This document shows, one piece after another, positions 1 to 8,219 of a stretch of 13,698 nt of DNA. The DNA is from Verrucomicrobiota bacterium. GTDB lineage: Bacteria > Verrucomicrobiota > Verrucomicrobiia > Chthoniobacterales > UBA10450. The DNA lies in the NCBI GenBank assembly GCA_003217965.1, contig QHNB01000169.1, forward strand, positions 1-13,698, given 5' to 3'. Below the pieces are notes generated by a model that had not been told where the DNA came from, did no database searches, and saw nothing but the letters and a program-made list of their open reading frames with translations. Each line of letters opens with the position of its first letter. The first letter of the stretch is position 1. The position numbers and the translations under genes were made by a program.

Positions 1-19
1 GTCCCGTGCGCGGCGTCTC

Positions 20-679
20 TTAATCCTTTAGGAGCGAGAGAAACTCGGATCGCGTTCGGGCATCGTCTTTGAACGAGCCGAGGAGGCAGGAGGTTTTCAT
101 CACCGAATTCTGTTTTTCCACGCCACGCATCATCATACAAAGGTGTTTTGCATCAATGACGACCGCTACTCCATTTGGACGCAGCGCTTCCATTAGGGCG
201 TCCGCGATTTGCGTTGTGAGATTCTCCTGGATTTGAAATCGTCGCGCAAAAACATCCACAATGCGCGCGACTTTGGACAGACCGATTACTTTTCCATTCG
301 GAATATAGGCGACATGGGCCCGACCGATGAACGGGAGCAAATGATGTTCACACATCGAATACAGTTCGATATCTTTAACGAGAATGATCTCGCTCGCGTC
401 CGAATCGAAAATCGCGCCGTTGACGATGTCCTCGACACGTTGCCGATAACCTTGCGTTAGAAATTCAAAAGCCCGAGCGGCTCGGACCGGCGTCTTCAGC
501 AGCCCCTCGCGCGATATATCTTCCCCAACCGCTTTCAGAATCTGGCAAAATGAGTCTGAGAGCGCATCCAATTGCTCTCCGTCAAGGCGACTCGTCTCAC
601 GCGCGAATCGCTCACCAATTTCGAACTCCGAATCACCGTCGCGCATATATTCTAAGCTAGCGCTGGAGCGCGATTGCAC
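20..679 (-). CDS. folE: GTP cyclohydrolase I (FolE, type IA)
   Basis: Cytoplasmic enzyme converting GTP to 7,8-dihydroneopterin triphosphate, the first step of tetrahydrofolate (and pterin/queuosine) synthesis. The zinc site is visible: Cys110 and His113 in SMCEHHLLPF, and Cys181 in KHLCMMMRG. The core 'VIGLSKVARIVDVFARR' (about residues 131-147) and 'QENLTTQIADAL' follow the family closely, and the C-terminal 'TRSEFLSLL' is typical. The 219-aa length from the GTG at 679 is normal for the family. An ATG at 646 (208 aa) is equally possible: neither start has a strong ribosome binding site, and the N-terminus is not conserved in this family. The gene appears intact. It lies 57 bp downstream of the kelch gene with a hairpin between them, so it may be separately transcribed. 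The stop is TAA at 20-22; only 19 bp remain to the window edge. Confidence 0.96.
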   Translation of the reverse strand: MQSRSSASLEYMRDGDSEFEIGERFARETSRLDGEQLDALSDSFCQILKAVGEDISREGLLKTPVRAARAFEFLTQGYRQRVEDIVNGAIFDSDASEIILVKDIELYSMCEHHLLPFIGRAHVAYIPNGKVIGLSKVARIVDVFARRFQIQENLTTQIADALMEALRPNGVAVVIDAKHLCMMMRGVEKQNSVMKTSCLLGSFKDDARTRSEFLSLLKD

Positions 680-703
680 AAGAAGTAGCGACCTTTCTTC
701 TTG
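679..703 (-). terminator. Hairpin between kelch gene and folE
   Basis: CAAGAAG (679-685) and CTTCTTG (697-703) form a perfect 7-bp stem with an 11-nt loop in the 57-bp gap. No U-run follows on the minus strand, so this is a weak intrinsic terminator candidate for the kelch gene. It could equally be a 5' structure overlapping the folE start. Confidence 0.25.
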
Positions 704-736
704 CTTGCGGGCGGAGTGGAAATTGGCGGCCCTATC

Positions 737-2434
737 TCACTCCAAGACGTAAACTTCTACAAGGGCAATTCCGGGAGCGCCGTTCGATCCGCTCACAATA
801 GCAGTGCAAGGAGCGGGTGCGAGGGTGAGGATAACGGCCGACTCGCGATCGTCGGTGGGTGCTGTGCCTGTCGCCTGGATATCGGCCTGTTGAGTCTCCT
901 TCCAGTTGTCGTTTGAGCCGATGGTCACGCCATCCCCATTCACGAGTCGAAGAACCGGATCGGCCAAGAAGTCTGTGATGCCGGACTGTGCCAGCGACGG
1001 ACCGATAGCACGAACCAGCACCTGAATAGAAGGACCAGGACTTCCCGCGGATACGAACCCGCCGATCATCACAAAGTCTCCGGTCTGGACCACGCCTCGC
1101 GTGGAAAGATTGCTTAGTCTTACTGAGCTGGAGTTGTCCATGTCGTAAACCTCGACTAGACCAACCCCGCTCGTCCCGCCTTTGCCGAAAACTATCGCTG
1201 TATATGGGCCGGGCTGGAGGGTCGTTAGAAGTGCAGATTCGCGGGAGTCCGCGGGTGCTAAAGTCGATGGAATCTGTGATGCGTTGGGATCGGTTTGCCA
1301 ATCATCATTATTGGCGATTTCCATAGTGGGGCTATGCAGGCTCAGTACCGGATCCTGCAGCGGATTAGGAACATTGGAGTTCGCCAAGGTCGGACCGATT
1401 GCACGAAGCAGGACCCGTTTTGGATCAGTCCCCGAGATTACGAAGCCGCCAATAAGGACATGATTGTTTGTCTCAACAAGTGCGCGGGTTGAGATGTTGG
1501 CGAGGGTCGCGGTGCTTCCGATAGTGAACACCTCATTCACATCAGTCGCACCAAAGGCTGGCTCCGTTGCGCCGCCTGGAAGATAAATTGTCCGGCCAAT
1601 TACCGAACCCCAAATTCCATGGCGCGGGGTCGGCATGTCCGGCAGCCTTCGCCAAGTGTTGCTGCTGGGGTTGTAAGCCTCGACTTGACCATGCACTCGA
1701 TTAGGAGTCTCACCACCGAACACGTAAAGCTCACCATTGACAACGCCGGCGGCGATGCCGGAGCGCGCCGTTGGCATGTCGGCCAGCGTTGACCAGGCGT
1801 TCGTTTGCGGATCATAGACTTCGAGAGCTGTAGGAGCGTCGGCGGATCCGCGCCCGCCAACCGCGTAAAATTTGTCGTTTATAACGCCGCCGGCGAGATG
1901 ATTCCGCGCCACCCGCATCGAAGCGAGGTTCGTCCACGTGTTCACTGCTGGATCGTAAACCTCCACGTCGCGTATGCTCATGCCGGCAGAATTGACACCG
2001 CCGGCTACGTAGATCTTATCCTTAATGACGCCGACAGCTGGCGTGGCGTGGTGTAGAGAATTCATCGGCGCCACAGCAGACCAGGTGTTGCTTATTGGCT
2101 CGTATACAAAAACTGCGTTCGAGTGACCGCCGAAGCTGTAAAGTTTCCCGGCTGCGACGGCCGCAGAATTGTGGTCCTGAGGGAATGGAATCGGCTGAAC
2201 TGACGCCCACGTGTTCGTAGCGGGGTCATAGACATCTACTCTATCAGTCGAAACTGAGTTTTCGTACCCGCCGATGACGTAGACCTTACCATTTAGGGCA
2301 GCTGTAGCGAGCTCTTGTCGGGCTGAAGGCATCGGCGCAAGAGTCAGCCACGAGCCGGGCGCGATTTGTCCTTCACTTGTCGAGTCGGCATAAAGCAAAG
2401 ACCAGAAGGCGACGAGAACAAATCTGCGTCTCAT
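737..2434 (-). CDS. Secreted kelch beta-propeller protein with two C-terminal tandem modules
   Basis: 565 aa. An N-terminal hydrophobic segment (MRRRFVLVAFWSLLYADS) looks like a signal peptide, so export is likely. Residues about 36-306 hold six kelch repeats of 40-50 aa, each with the pattern 'G.(V/L/I)Y..GG' followed by 'VYDP.TNTW' (for example NGKVYVIGG then VYDPATNTW), which should fold as a six-bladed propeller. Residues about 311-432 and 440-563 are two copies of another module, ending at the stop. No catalytic residues were recognised; a binding or surface role is inferred from the architecture only. The ATG at 2434 is chosen because the promoter-like block 34 nt upstream is shared, at the same distance, with another start in this window. 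No clear Shine-Dalgarno is seen. The gene is intact, 176 bp downstream of the TonB receptor, and is probably its own transcription unit. Confidence 0.85.
   Translation of the reverse strand: MRRRFVLVAFWSLLYADSTSEGQIAPGSWLTLAPMPSARQELATAALNGKVYVIGGYENSVSTDRVDVYDPATNTWASVQPIPFPQDHNSAAVAAGKLYSFGGHSNAVFVYEPISNTWSAVAPMNSLHHATPAVGVIKDKIYVAGGVNSAGMSIRDVEVYDPAVNTWTNLASMRVARNHLAGGVINDKFYAVGGRGSADAPTALEVYDPQTNAWSTLADMPTARSGIAAGVVNGELYVFGGETPNRVHGQVEAYNPSSNTWRRLPDMPTPRHGIWGSVIGRTIYLPGGATEPAFGATDVNEVFTIGSTATLANISTRALVETNNHVLIGGFVISGTDPKRVLLRAIGPTLANSNVPNPLQDPVLSLHSPTMEIANNDDWQTDPNASQIPSTLAPADSRESALLTTLQPGPYTAIVFGKGGTSGVGLVEVYDMDNSSSVRLSNLSTRGVVQTGDFVMIGGFVSAGSPGPSIQVLVRAIGPSLAQSGITDFLADPVLRLVNGDGVTIGSNDNWKETQQADIQATGTAPTDDRESAVILTLAPAPCTAIVSGSNGAPGIALVEVYVLE
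746..1504 (-). repeat. Tandem duplicated ~120-aa C-terminal module in the kelch protein
   Basis: Copy 1 (1139-1504) and copy 2 (746-1117) encode parallel landmarks: 'NISTRALVETNNHVLIGGF' versus 'NLSTRGVVQTGDFVMIGGF', then 'LLRAIGPTLA' versus 'LVRAIGPSLA', 'DPVLSLH' versus 'DPVLRLV', 'DSRESALLTTLQPGPYTAIV' versus 'DRESAVILTLAPAPCTAIV', and 'GLVEVYD' versus 'ALVEVYV'. I know this module as frequent at the C-terminus of secreted proteins of Verrucomicrobiota and Acidobacteriota, but I know of no assigned function. Copy 2 replaces the Tyr of PGPYTAIV by Cys. Confidence 0.85.
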
Positions 2435-2467
2435 GGTTTTAGCTTCTGTTTAAAGCTGTCACTACTT

Positions 2468-2513
2468 TCTACAGGAAATAAAAGGCTAAGTTCCCAATCA
2501 ATTGGGTTGTCGA
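2468..2513 (-). promoter_or_regulatory. ECF-type promoter candidate for the kelch gene
   Basis: On the minus strand GGGAACTT (2488-2495) is followed after exactly 16 nt by TAGA (2468-2471), within the context TTTCCTGTAGA. The GGAACTT -35 with about 16-nt spacing resembles ECF sigma factor promoters. The block, extending upstream to TCGACA (2508-2513), is repeated almost identically at 10668-10711. The TAGA lies 34 nt before the ATG at 2434. A CCCAAT-CA-ATTGGG inverted repeat (2493-2506) overlaps the -35 upstream edge in this copy only. Confidence 0.6.
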
Positions 2514-2544
2514 GAACCAACGCAACGCAACGCAGCGCGCGCGG

Positions 2545-2568
2545 GGACACCGTAGTGACGGCGAGTCC
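2545..2568 (-). terminator. Hairpin downstream of the TonB receptor gene
   Basis: GGAC and CCGT (2545-2553) pair with ACGG and GTCC (2558-2568) around an AGTG loop, with small internal bulges. It lies about 40 bp past the receptor stop and before the kelch promoter, the right place for a terminator. It lacks a U-run, so the call is weak. Confidence 0.25.
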
Positions 2569-2610
2569 GTCTACGCGAATGCTTTCAATCCTATGATGCC
2601 AGGCAGTCGT

Positions 2611-5600
2611 TTAGAATCGCTTCTTAACTGCCACGTACCAGAAGCGGCCTTGCAACGATGCCGTTGATTCGTCGTAGCCGTTTTCGAAAGCACCAGCAAC
2701 AAACGGTGGATCTTGATCGAGCACGTTGTTCATTCCGAGCGTGATCGTGGTGTTGTTGAGCCAGTTACGCCAACCGCACTCGTTGATGGCTGTGGTCACA
2801 GGAGCAACATATTTGTTTTGACCATCGTTCACCTTTACGTTCTTGCCGGCCTCTTTGGCAAAGCCGGCAACTTCTTCGGCAACGGGCTGCTGGAAGTTAA
2901 ATGTGTAGTTGACGATCAGATCAAGTGTCGTCCATTCCCGAATCTTACGATCACCACCATTGGTCTGCGCACCGGGCAAATCACTGGTTTGACCAATGAA
3001 GTGCACGGTTGCGCCTGCATCAAGGCCGCCTAGATCATAAAATAAGCTGGCATACCAGCGGTTTTGCGGGAGGGCACCACCGCTGATCGCCCCCAAGAAT
3101 TGTCCGGTCAAATCAACCCTTGGTTCTGCCGGGCTCGCCTGTCGCCGGTAACGGGCCAAATAGACGCCATTAAAGGTAATCGTGAACCGTCCGAAGTCGC
3201 CGTGGCGGAATATCGAGGTATCAAGTTGATAGTTCGCTTCGTAATCGAGACCTTCAGTGATGATCCGAGTGAGATTTTGCTCGGTTGCGGTGACGTTCAG
3301 GATCGCTCCACTTAGGGGATCACGCGTGATCAAGCTCTGGAATTGTCCGTTAAGGGGCGCACCATTTGGCGCGAACATCGTGGCGGTTTTGAAATTAGTA
3401 TTCACAATGAATGCGGGAGCCAAAATTCCCGTGAGATTGCGCAAGTCGATGTGGTACCAGTCTGCACTCAGGGTCAGGCCTTTGATAAACTTCGGCGTCC
3501 AAACGGCCCCGTAAGTCCATTCATAGGCCTCTTCCGGTTTCAGGTTCGGATTGCCGCCCAAAGTCTCACTGATCGCAACATCCGGAGTCAACCGGGCCGG
3601 GTCGGGCACAAACGCCGTGCTCTGAGCTTGCGAAGTAAACAGTTCCGCAAGCGTCGGAGCATGGAACGCTTCATTATAAGTCCCGCGCAGTGTCAGGGAC
3701 GAATCGATCGGCTGCCACCGAACGGAGAACTTCGGCTTCTCTGTATCACCAAAATCACTGAAGTGTTCAAAGCGTTCGGCAATATCGAACTCCAGGCTAT
3801 AGGCACCCAAGAAATTCCAGGACGGGCTCGTCACCGGAACTCGCAACTCGCCATAAGCCGCCCAAACATCGCGACTACCCCTCGTTGGTTGAAAGCTGAT
3901 CGCACCAAATGTCTGGCCGGAAGCAGTCAAAGAATCAGGTCGATTCTCCGCCGTCTCTTTTCGACGCTCGCCACCGATGGCGAAGGAGAGCGGGCCGGCT
4001 GGCAAATTCCAGATATCCCCGTACATCTTACCATCTTGCAAGGTTAGGCTGGTAAACCCACGGTGGATCGTTGTTACAAACACCTGACCCAGAATGGCGG
4101 GGTTTGTTCGGCCATTAATACCACTGCCGTTCAAGTTTCGGCCAAAGGGGTCGAATGCCGTCTTGGGATCACTCGAGAGGAGCGCAGTCCGGAGTGCGAT
4201 ATTGTTAACAATGCCGCCAAATTCCTCATTTCGATCGTCCAGGTTGTAACGGAAGCCCAGTTCGTACGCCCAAGTCTTAAGGATATCATTGGTCGACAAA
4301 TCGCCGAAGTCTCCGCGGAGACCACCAGTGAAAACATAATTATTCGTCGTGATCTTGTCGGTGCGCAGACCGGCTTCCAGCGAACGATAACGAACGCCAG
4401 TAATAAATGGCTGTCCGTTGACGGTCGTGTTTGCTGCGCTAAAAGGGTTGAATGGGTTTTGGAGCGGCACGCTGAAGCCGGTAGTGCTGATCGGCGGACC
4501 GGTCACGAAGTCGGGACCGGTGTTGAACACATCAGGTGGACCGGCGAATGGCGTAGGTGCCAAACCGCTATCCCAGAAGGTACGAGTATATTTGAAGTCA
4601 GCAAAGAACTGCAGCCATTTATCGCAGAGGTCACGACTAATCGCGTCGTAGAAGTACTCGCGATCAACCGGCACAATCGCAGGTGTCGACGCAGCGAAAT
4701 TGAGGAGGAAGTTGTCCGTATTCTGATTGATGGTTGAGTGTGGAACGTAGATCCCGCCAGATGACGCTGGGTCGGTAAACGGATGGGTTCCTAGAGGCGC
4801 TTGTCCCGCGCCACCCGTTGGAGAGAGAAGGCCTGGATTAAGGACAAAGTCACCGATTCTACCAGCAAAATTACCTGACCTGGCGTCTTGGCCACCAAAG
4901 CGACGGAAGTCCGCGTTCGAAGAGATATCCCGGTCGCGGGAGAAGATAGCGGCCCGATTGTATGATTCAGCATAAATAACAATGTCGGTCTCGTCGTCAC
5001 CGGTACCAGCAAGCAGATAACCTCGCTCTTCTCCCTGATCGTTTGAGGCACCGAGATTGGTATTGCCATAGCTGGCGTAAAGTTCCAAGCCGCGGAATTT
5101 GTGTTTGAGGAATACATTGAACACACCCGCGACCGCGTCCGTGCCATAAATGGCAGAAGCCCCGTCTTTCAGAATGTCGATGTGATCAATTAGTCCAATC
5201 GGAAACATGTTAAGGTCGACCGTATCACCGGCAAAGCCCACTGGTGCGAGACGACGTCCATCTTGCAGCACCAGAGTTTCTTTGGCCAAAATCCCGCGCA
5301 AATTAATTTCCGTTCGGCCATCCCCACCATTGGAAATGTTGTCATTTATCGATGCCCCGGTAGCCGCGGGTACCTTCAGGACGAAATCAGTAGCGTTACG
5401 GACACCGAGTCGGTCGATGTCATCCTTGCGGTAGGTGTCGACCGGCTGGGGGCCCACTTCTTCGGCGGTAGGAATATTTGAACCCGTCACGATCACCTCT
5501 ACCGTTGTGAGAATGGGTTGACCGGCTCGCTGCGGCTCAGGCGCCGGATCTTGTGCGAGGGCTACACCGAGCTGGCAAAAGACGGCAGTAATGATAACCA

Positions 5601-5634
5601 CCAGACGCAGGGCGGAGTTCCCAGCGTCATTCAT
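2611..5634 (-). CDS. TonB-dependent outer-membrane receptor
   Basis: 1007 aa. Residues 1-27 look like a signal peptide (hydrophobic LRLVVIITAVFCQLGVALA, then Q-D). Residues about 45-178 are a plug domain: VIVTGSNIPTAEEVG, then 'DFVLKVPAATGAS', 'INLRGILAKETLVLQDGRR', 'IDHIDILKDGASAIYGTDAV' type landmarks. The rest is a large beta-barrel rich in aromatic and Asn/Gly/Asp strands (for example TLRGTYNEAFHAPTLAELF at the usual late-barrel position), ending in the C-terminal aromatic FWYVAVKKRF expected for outer-membrane insertion. The substrate cannot be read from sequence; no siderophore, cobalamin or SusD-type neighbour is present. The ATG at 5634 has AGGAA about 10 nt upstream. The gene starts 93 bp after the kinase stop, so co-transcription with the sigma/kinase unit is possible. 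It is intact over 1007 codons. Confidence 0.92.
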   Translation of the reverse strand: MNDAGNSALRLVVIITAVFCQLGVALAQDPAPEPQRAGQPILTTVEVIVTGSNIPTAEEVGPQPVDTYRKDDIDRLGVRNATDFVLKVPAATGASINDNISNGGDGRTEINLRGILAKETLVLQDGRRLAPVGFAGDTVDLNMFPIGLIDHIDILKDGASAIYGTDAVAGVFNVFLKHKFRGLELYASYGNTNLGASNDQGEERGYLLAGTGDDETDIVIYAESYNRAAIFSRDRDISSNADFRRFGGQDARSGNFAGRIGDFVLNPGLLSPTGGAGQAPLGTHPFTDPASSGGIYVPHSTINQNTDNFLLNFAASTPAIVPVDREYFYDAISRDLCDKWLQFFADFKYTRTFWDSGLAPTPFAGPPDVFNTGPDFVTGPPISTTGFSVPLQNPFNPFSAANTTVNGQPFITGVRYRSLEAGLRTDKITTNNYVFTGGLRGDFGDLSTNDILKTWAYELGFRYNLDDRNEEFGGIVNNIALRTALLSSDPKTAFDPFGRNLNGSGINGRTNPAILGQVFVTTIHRGFTSLTLQDGKMYGDIWNLPAGPLSFAIGGERRKETAENRPDSLTASGQTFGAISFQPTRGSRDVWAAYGELRVPVTSPSWNFLGAYSLEFDIAERFEHFSDFGDTEKPKFSVRWQPIDSSLTLRGTYNEAFHAPTLAELFTSQAQSTAFVPDPARLTPDVAISETLGGNPNLKPEEAYEWTYGAVWTPKFIKGLTLSADWYHIDLRNLTGILAPAFIVNTNFKTATMFAPNGAPLNGQFQSLITRDPLSGAILNVTATEQNLTRIITEGLDYEANYQLDTSIFRHGDFGRFTITFNGVYLARYRRQASPAEPRVDLTGQFLGAISGGALPQNRWYASLFYDLGGLDAGATVHFIGQTSDLPGAQTNGGDRKIREWTTLDLIVNYTFNFQQPVAEEVAGFAKEAGKNVKVNDGQNKYVAPVTTAINECGWRNWLNNTTITLGMNNVLDQDPPFVAGAFENGYDESTASLQGRFWYVAVKKRF

Positions 5635-5672
5635 AGCAGCGCATTCCTATACGCCTTCCTGGCGAAATCTCT

Positions 5673-5700
5673 GGTGAGAGGTTTAACAAACTCCTTCACC
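5673..5700 (-). other. Imperfect hairpin in the kinase-TonB receptor gap
   Basis: GGTGA (5673-5677) pairs with TCACC (5696-5700) and GTTT (5681-5684) with AAAC (5688-5691), giving a stem with one internal irregularity and a 3-nt loop. It fills the middle of the 93-bp gap. It could be a terminator of the kinase unit or an RNA structure in the receptor leader; no U-run is visible. Confidence 0.3.
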
Positions 5701-5727
5701 CGCCAAGAGGTTTTGAGATGTTTGTAG

Positions 5728-8067
5728 CTATGGGCGCCGGTCAAGGGCTGCATTCGCAGAAGGAACCGGCTGATCCTCGGCCGAGAAAAGGGTTAGTAAT
5801 TCCGGAGGCGTCGCTCGGGAAGCCTGTAGTTGGCCATCGAAATAGACTCGAACAATAAAACCGCCGTATCGCCGTCCATCGGATGAAGACATTTTCGTCT
5901 TCGGCCGGACGTAAGTCGCTACCAGGTACTTTGGAGTAGCATCGGACCAGTCGGTTGCCGACGTGACCCAATTATAGCCGACGCGTGCATTAGTTGGCTC
6001 CATTTTGTTGTCTCTGGTGAGGTCGTAAAAGGAGACATTGATTCTTACAGTGTGACCATTTTGCGTCCCGGGGCGAGGCTTTACTCCGATCTTAAGGTTA
6101 AGATGATACTGCGCATTCGGATCGATACTCTCCGATAGCGTTGTCTCTGTGATCGCCAAAACTGAGTCACGCGCCACACCGATTCGCCGCAGAAGACCAG
6201 GGAAACGTGCATCGGAATGAAGCGCGCGAAATTCGGGAAGAAATGCGATCCATTGTAGTATGCCGGAGTGTTCGGCGAATCCGCGTTCGAGCCATCGGAA
6301 GGCTTCTTCCTTATCGCCGAAGGCAACGTATACTGCAGCAATCAAAGGTGCCGAGACGTATCGCTTTTCCCGCGCCTGTAGGAGCTGAGTCAGAATATTT
6401 CTCGCCTCGATTTGCCGGCCCATGCGTGCGTAGGTGATAGCAAGGCCGCTGCTCGGGAAATGCGTCGTCTCTTGCGCTTTGCTATAAAGCGCGATTGTTT
6501 CGGTGAAGTCGCCCTTCTCTCGATACGCGGCGGCAAGATTTGAATCCAAATAAAAGTAATTTGGATCGAGTTGAAGTGTCCGCTGCCCCTCCGCAATGGC
6601 GTCGTCGATACGGTCGTTGGCCAGGTAAGCGGCGGTGGCAACGTAGCTGGTGATGGGCGACACCGGATCCAATTTCTCAGCCTCAAGCACAAAGCGGAGT
6701 CCTTCTTGTAATTCGCCTCGGAAGAGAGGCAGGAGCGCGGAGAAGAAATGAGCTGGCGCCGAGTTAGGATTGAGCTGCAACGCGCGTTTCAGCTCTGCCT
6801 CCGCGCCTGCCAAGTCCCAGTCGAGAACCCGCCTCGCTTCACTAAGATAGCAATGCGCCTCCGCATCTTTTTCGTCGAGCGCAATTGCCTTCAAGGCTGC
6901 CTCCTTGGAGGCCGAATAAGCCTCGAATGGTGTTACATAAACGTCGGCCAGAAAATACCAGACTTTGGAGATCCCAGTCCAGGCTCGCGAAAATGCCGGA
7001 TCTTTCTTCAGCGCTCCTTGAAAGAAACCAAGCGCCCTTCGCAAATCGGCTTCGCTGCTCTTGTTCGAGAAATAAAGACCTTGCAGATAAAGATTGTATG
7101 CTTCCGTGTTCCGCTGTTCATGGGCAGGGGGTGAAAGCGCGAGCTTGATCTTGAGCGCTTCAACAATCGCCCGCGTGATTTCATCTTGTAGCGCAAAAAC
7201 GCCCTGGAGTTCGCGTTCGTACGTTTGCGACCAAAGATGAAACCCGGTGTGCGCGTTAATTAACTCCGCTGTCACGCGAATGCGGTTGCCCTCGCGTTGT
7301 AAACTTCCTTCCAGCACGTTCTCGACGTTTAGCTTCTTCCCGACGTCGCTCACCTCCACACTTTTTCCTTTGAATGAAAAAGAGGAGGTACGGGCAACGA
7401 CGCGCAGCCCCTCAACTTTTGCCAAAGTGTCGAGAATCTCTTCGCTGATGCCGTCGCAGAAATATTCCTGGTCTTTTGCCTGGCTTAGGTCGACGAATGG
7501 CAGCACCGCGATGCTTTTTGCGCCTCGCTCAAGCGGCGATGTTTTGGCGAATTCTCCGCGGAAAAACCAGATTATTGCAGCTCCGACAAGGAGAGAAGCA
7601 GCACCGGTTAACAGTAACTTCGGATTACGTCGCGACCAGCGCCAGATCCGCGCGGGCGGCAAGACCGGACGCGCTACAATCGGGCGTCCATCCAGCCAGC
7701 GCTCCAGATCGGTCGCGAGATCTCCCGCGGACTGATAGCGCGCCTTTGGTTCACGTTCGAGGCAGCGTGCACAAATCGTCTCCAAATCTCGATCGCCTGA
7801 GCGTGTGAGGGAGCGCAATTTCGGTGCGGGCGTTACCGACGCCTGCTTAATGACAGAAAGCGCGTTGGCGCCCAAAAACGGTGGACGCCCAGCTAACAGG
7901 TTGAAGAGAATCGCGCCAAGACTGTAAACATCGGAGGCTGGGGTAAGATCGGCGAGCGCACCCTCGGCCTGTTCGGGTGCGATGTAACCGGGAGTTCCGA
8001 AAGTAGTCAGCGATTTAGTAAGGTCCTTGTTCCGGTCGAGCCATTTCGCCAAACCGAAATCACTCAC
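5728..8067 (-). CDS. Kinase C-terminal fragment: activation segment, TM, TolB-like region, TPRs
   Basis: 779 codons are open from a GTG at 8067; the frame extends back to about 8100, so the GTG is only the first possible start and not a convincing one. Numbering from it: SDFGLAKW (2-9, the DFG motif), TFGTPGYIAPEQAEG (22-36, the APE motif), kinase C-lobe to about 125, a membrane helix at 151-169 (LLLTGAASLLVGAAIIWFF), a TolB-like region at about 184-307 beginning SIAVLPFVDLS, six or seven TPR units at about 322-620 (for example LDPNYFYLDSNLAAAYREKG), and a separate 130-aa tail (about 645-779) that I do not recognise. The TolB/TPR part probably lies outside the cytoplasmic membrane and the kinase inside, as in other kinases of this layout. 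Confidence 0.8.
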   Translation of the reverse strand: MSDFGLAKWLDRNKDLTKSLTTFGTPGYIAPEQAEGALADLTPASDVYSLGAILFNLLAGRPPFLGANALSVIKQASVTPAPKLRSLTRSGDRDLETICARCLEREPKARYQSAGDLATDLERWLDGRPIVARPVLPPARIWRWSRRNPKLLLTGAASLLVGAAIIWFFRGEFAKTSPLERGAKSIAVLPFVDLSQAKDQEYFCDGISEEILDTLAKVEGLRVVARTSSFSFKGKSVEVSDVGKKLNVENVLEGSLQREGNRIRVTAELINAHTGFHLWSQTYERELQGVFALQDEITRAIVEALKIKLALSPPAHEQRNTEAYNLYLQGLYFSNKSSEADLRRALGFFQGALKKDPAFSRAWTGISKVWYFLADVYVTPFEAYSASKEAALKAIALDEKDAEAHCYLSEARRVLDWDLAGAEAELKRALQLNPNSAPAHFFSALLPLFRGELQEGLRFVLEAEKLDPVSPITSYVATAAYLANDRIDDAIAEGQRTLQLDPNYFYLDSNLAAAYREKGDFTETIALYSKAQETTHFPSSGLAITYARMGRQIEARNILTQLLQAREKRYVSAPLIAAVYVAFGDKEEAFRWLERGFAEHSGILQWIAFLPEFRALHSDARFPGLLRRIGVARDSVLAITETTLSESIDPNAQYHLNLKIGVKPRPGTQNGHTVRINVSFYDLTRDNKMEPTNARVGYNWVTSATDWSDATPKYLVATYVRPKTKMSSSDGRRYGGFIVRVYFDGQLQASRATPPELLTLFSAEDQPVPSANAALDRRP

Positions 8068-8219
8068 CAGTGGTTCGCCGCGATCATCGAGCAGAATATT
8101 TCCCCGGTTTGAGATCGCGATGGAGAATTCCCCGGCTGTGGGCGTATTCGATAGCGCGCGCCACCTTCGCCATCAGTTGCACTCACGTTCGCGGGTCGCG
8201 AGGATGAGTGGACTCCGCA

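Noticed and set aside
732..1301. 189-codon minus-strand ORF in another frame of the kelch gene
   Set aside because: Arg/Ser-rich shadow translation; the kelch frame carries clear domain signatures.
8095..8110. Programmed +1 frameshift in the kinase catalytic loop
   Set aside because: A TGA and another frame break lie just upstream, so frameshifting alone would not restore the protein, and no stimulatory structure was seen.
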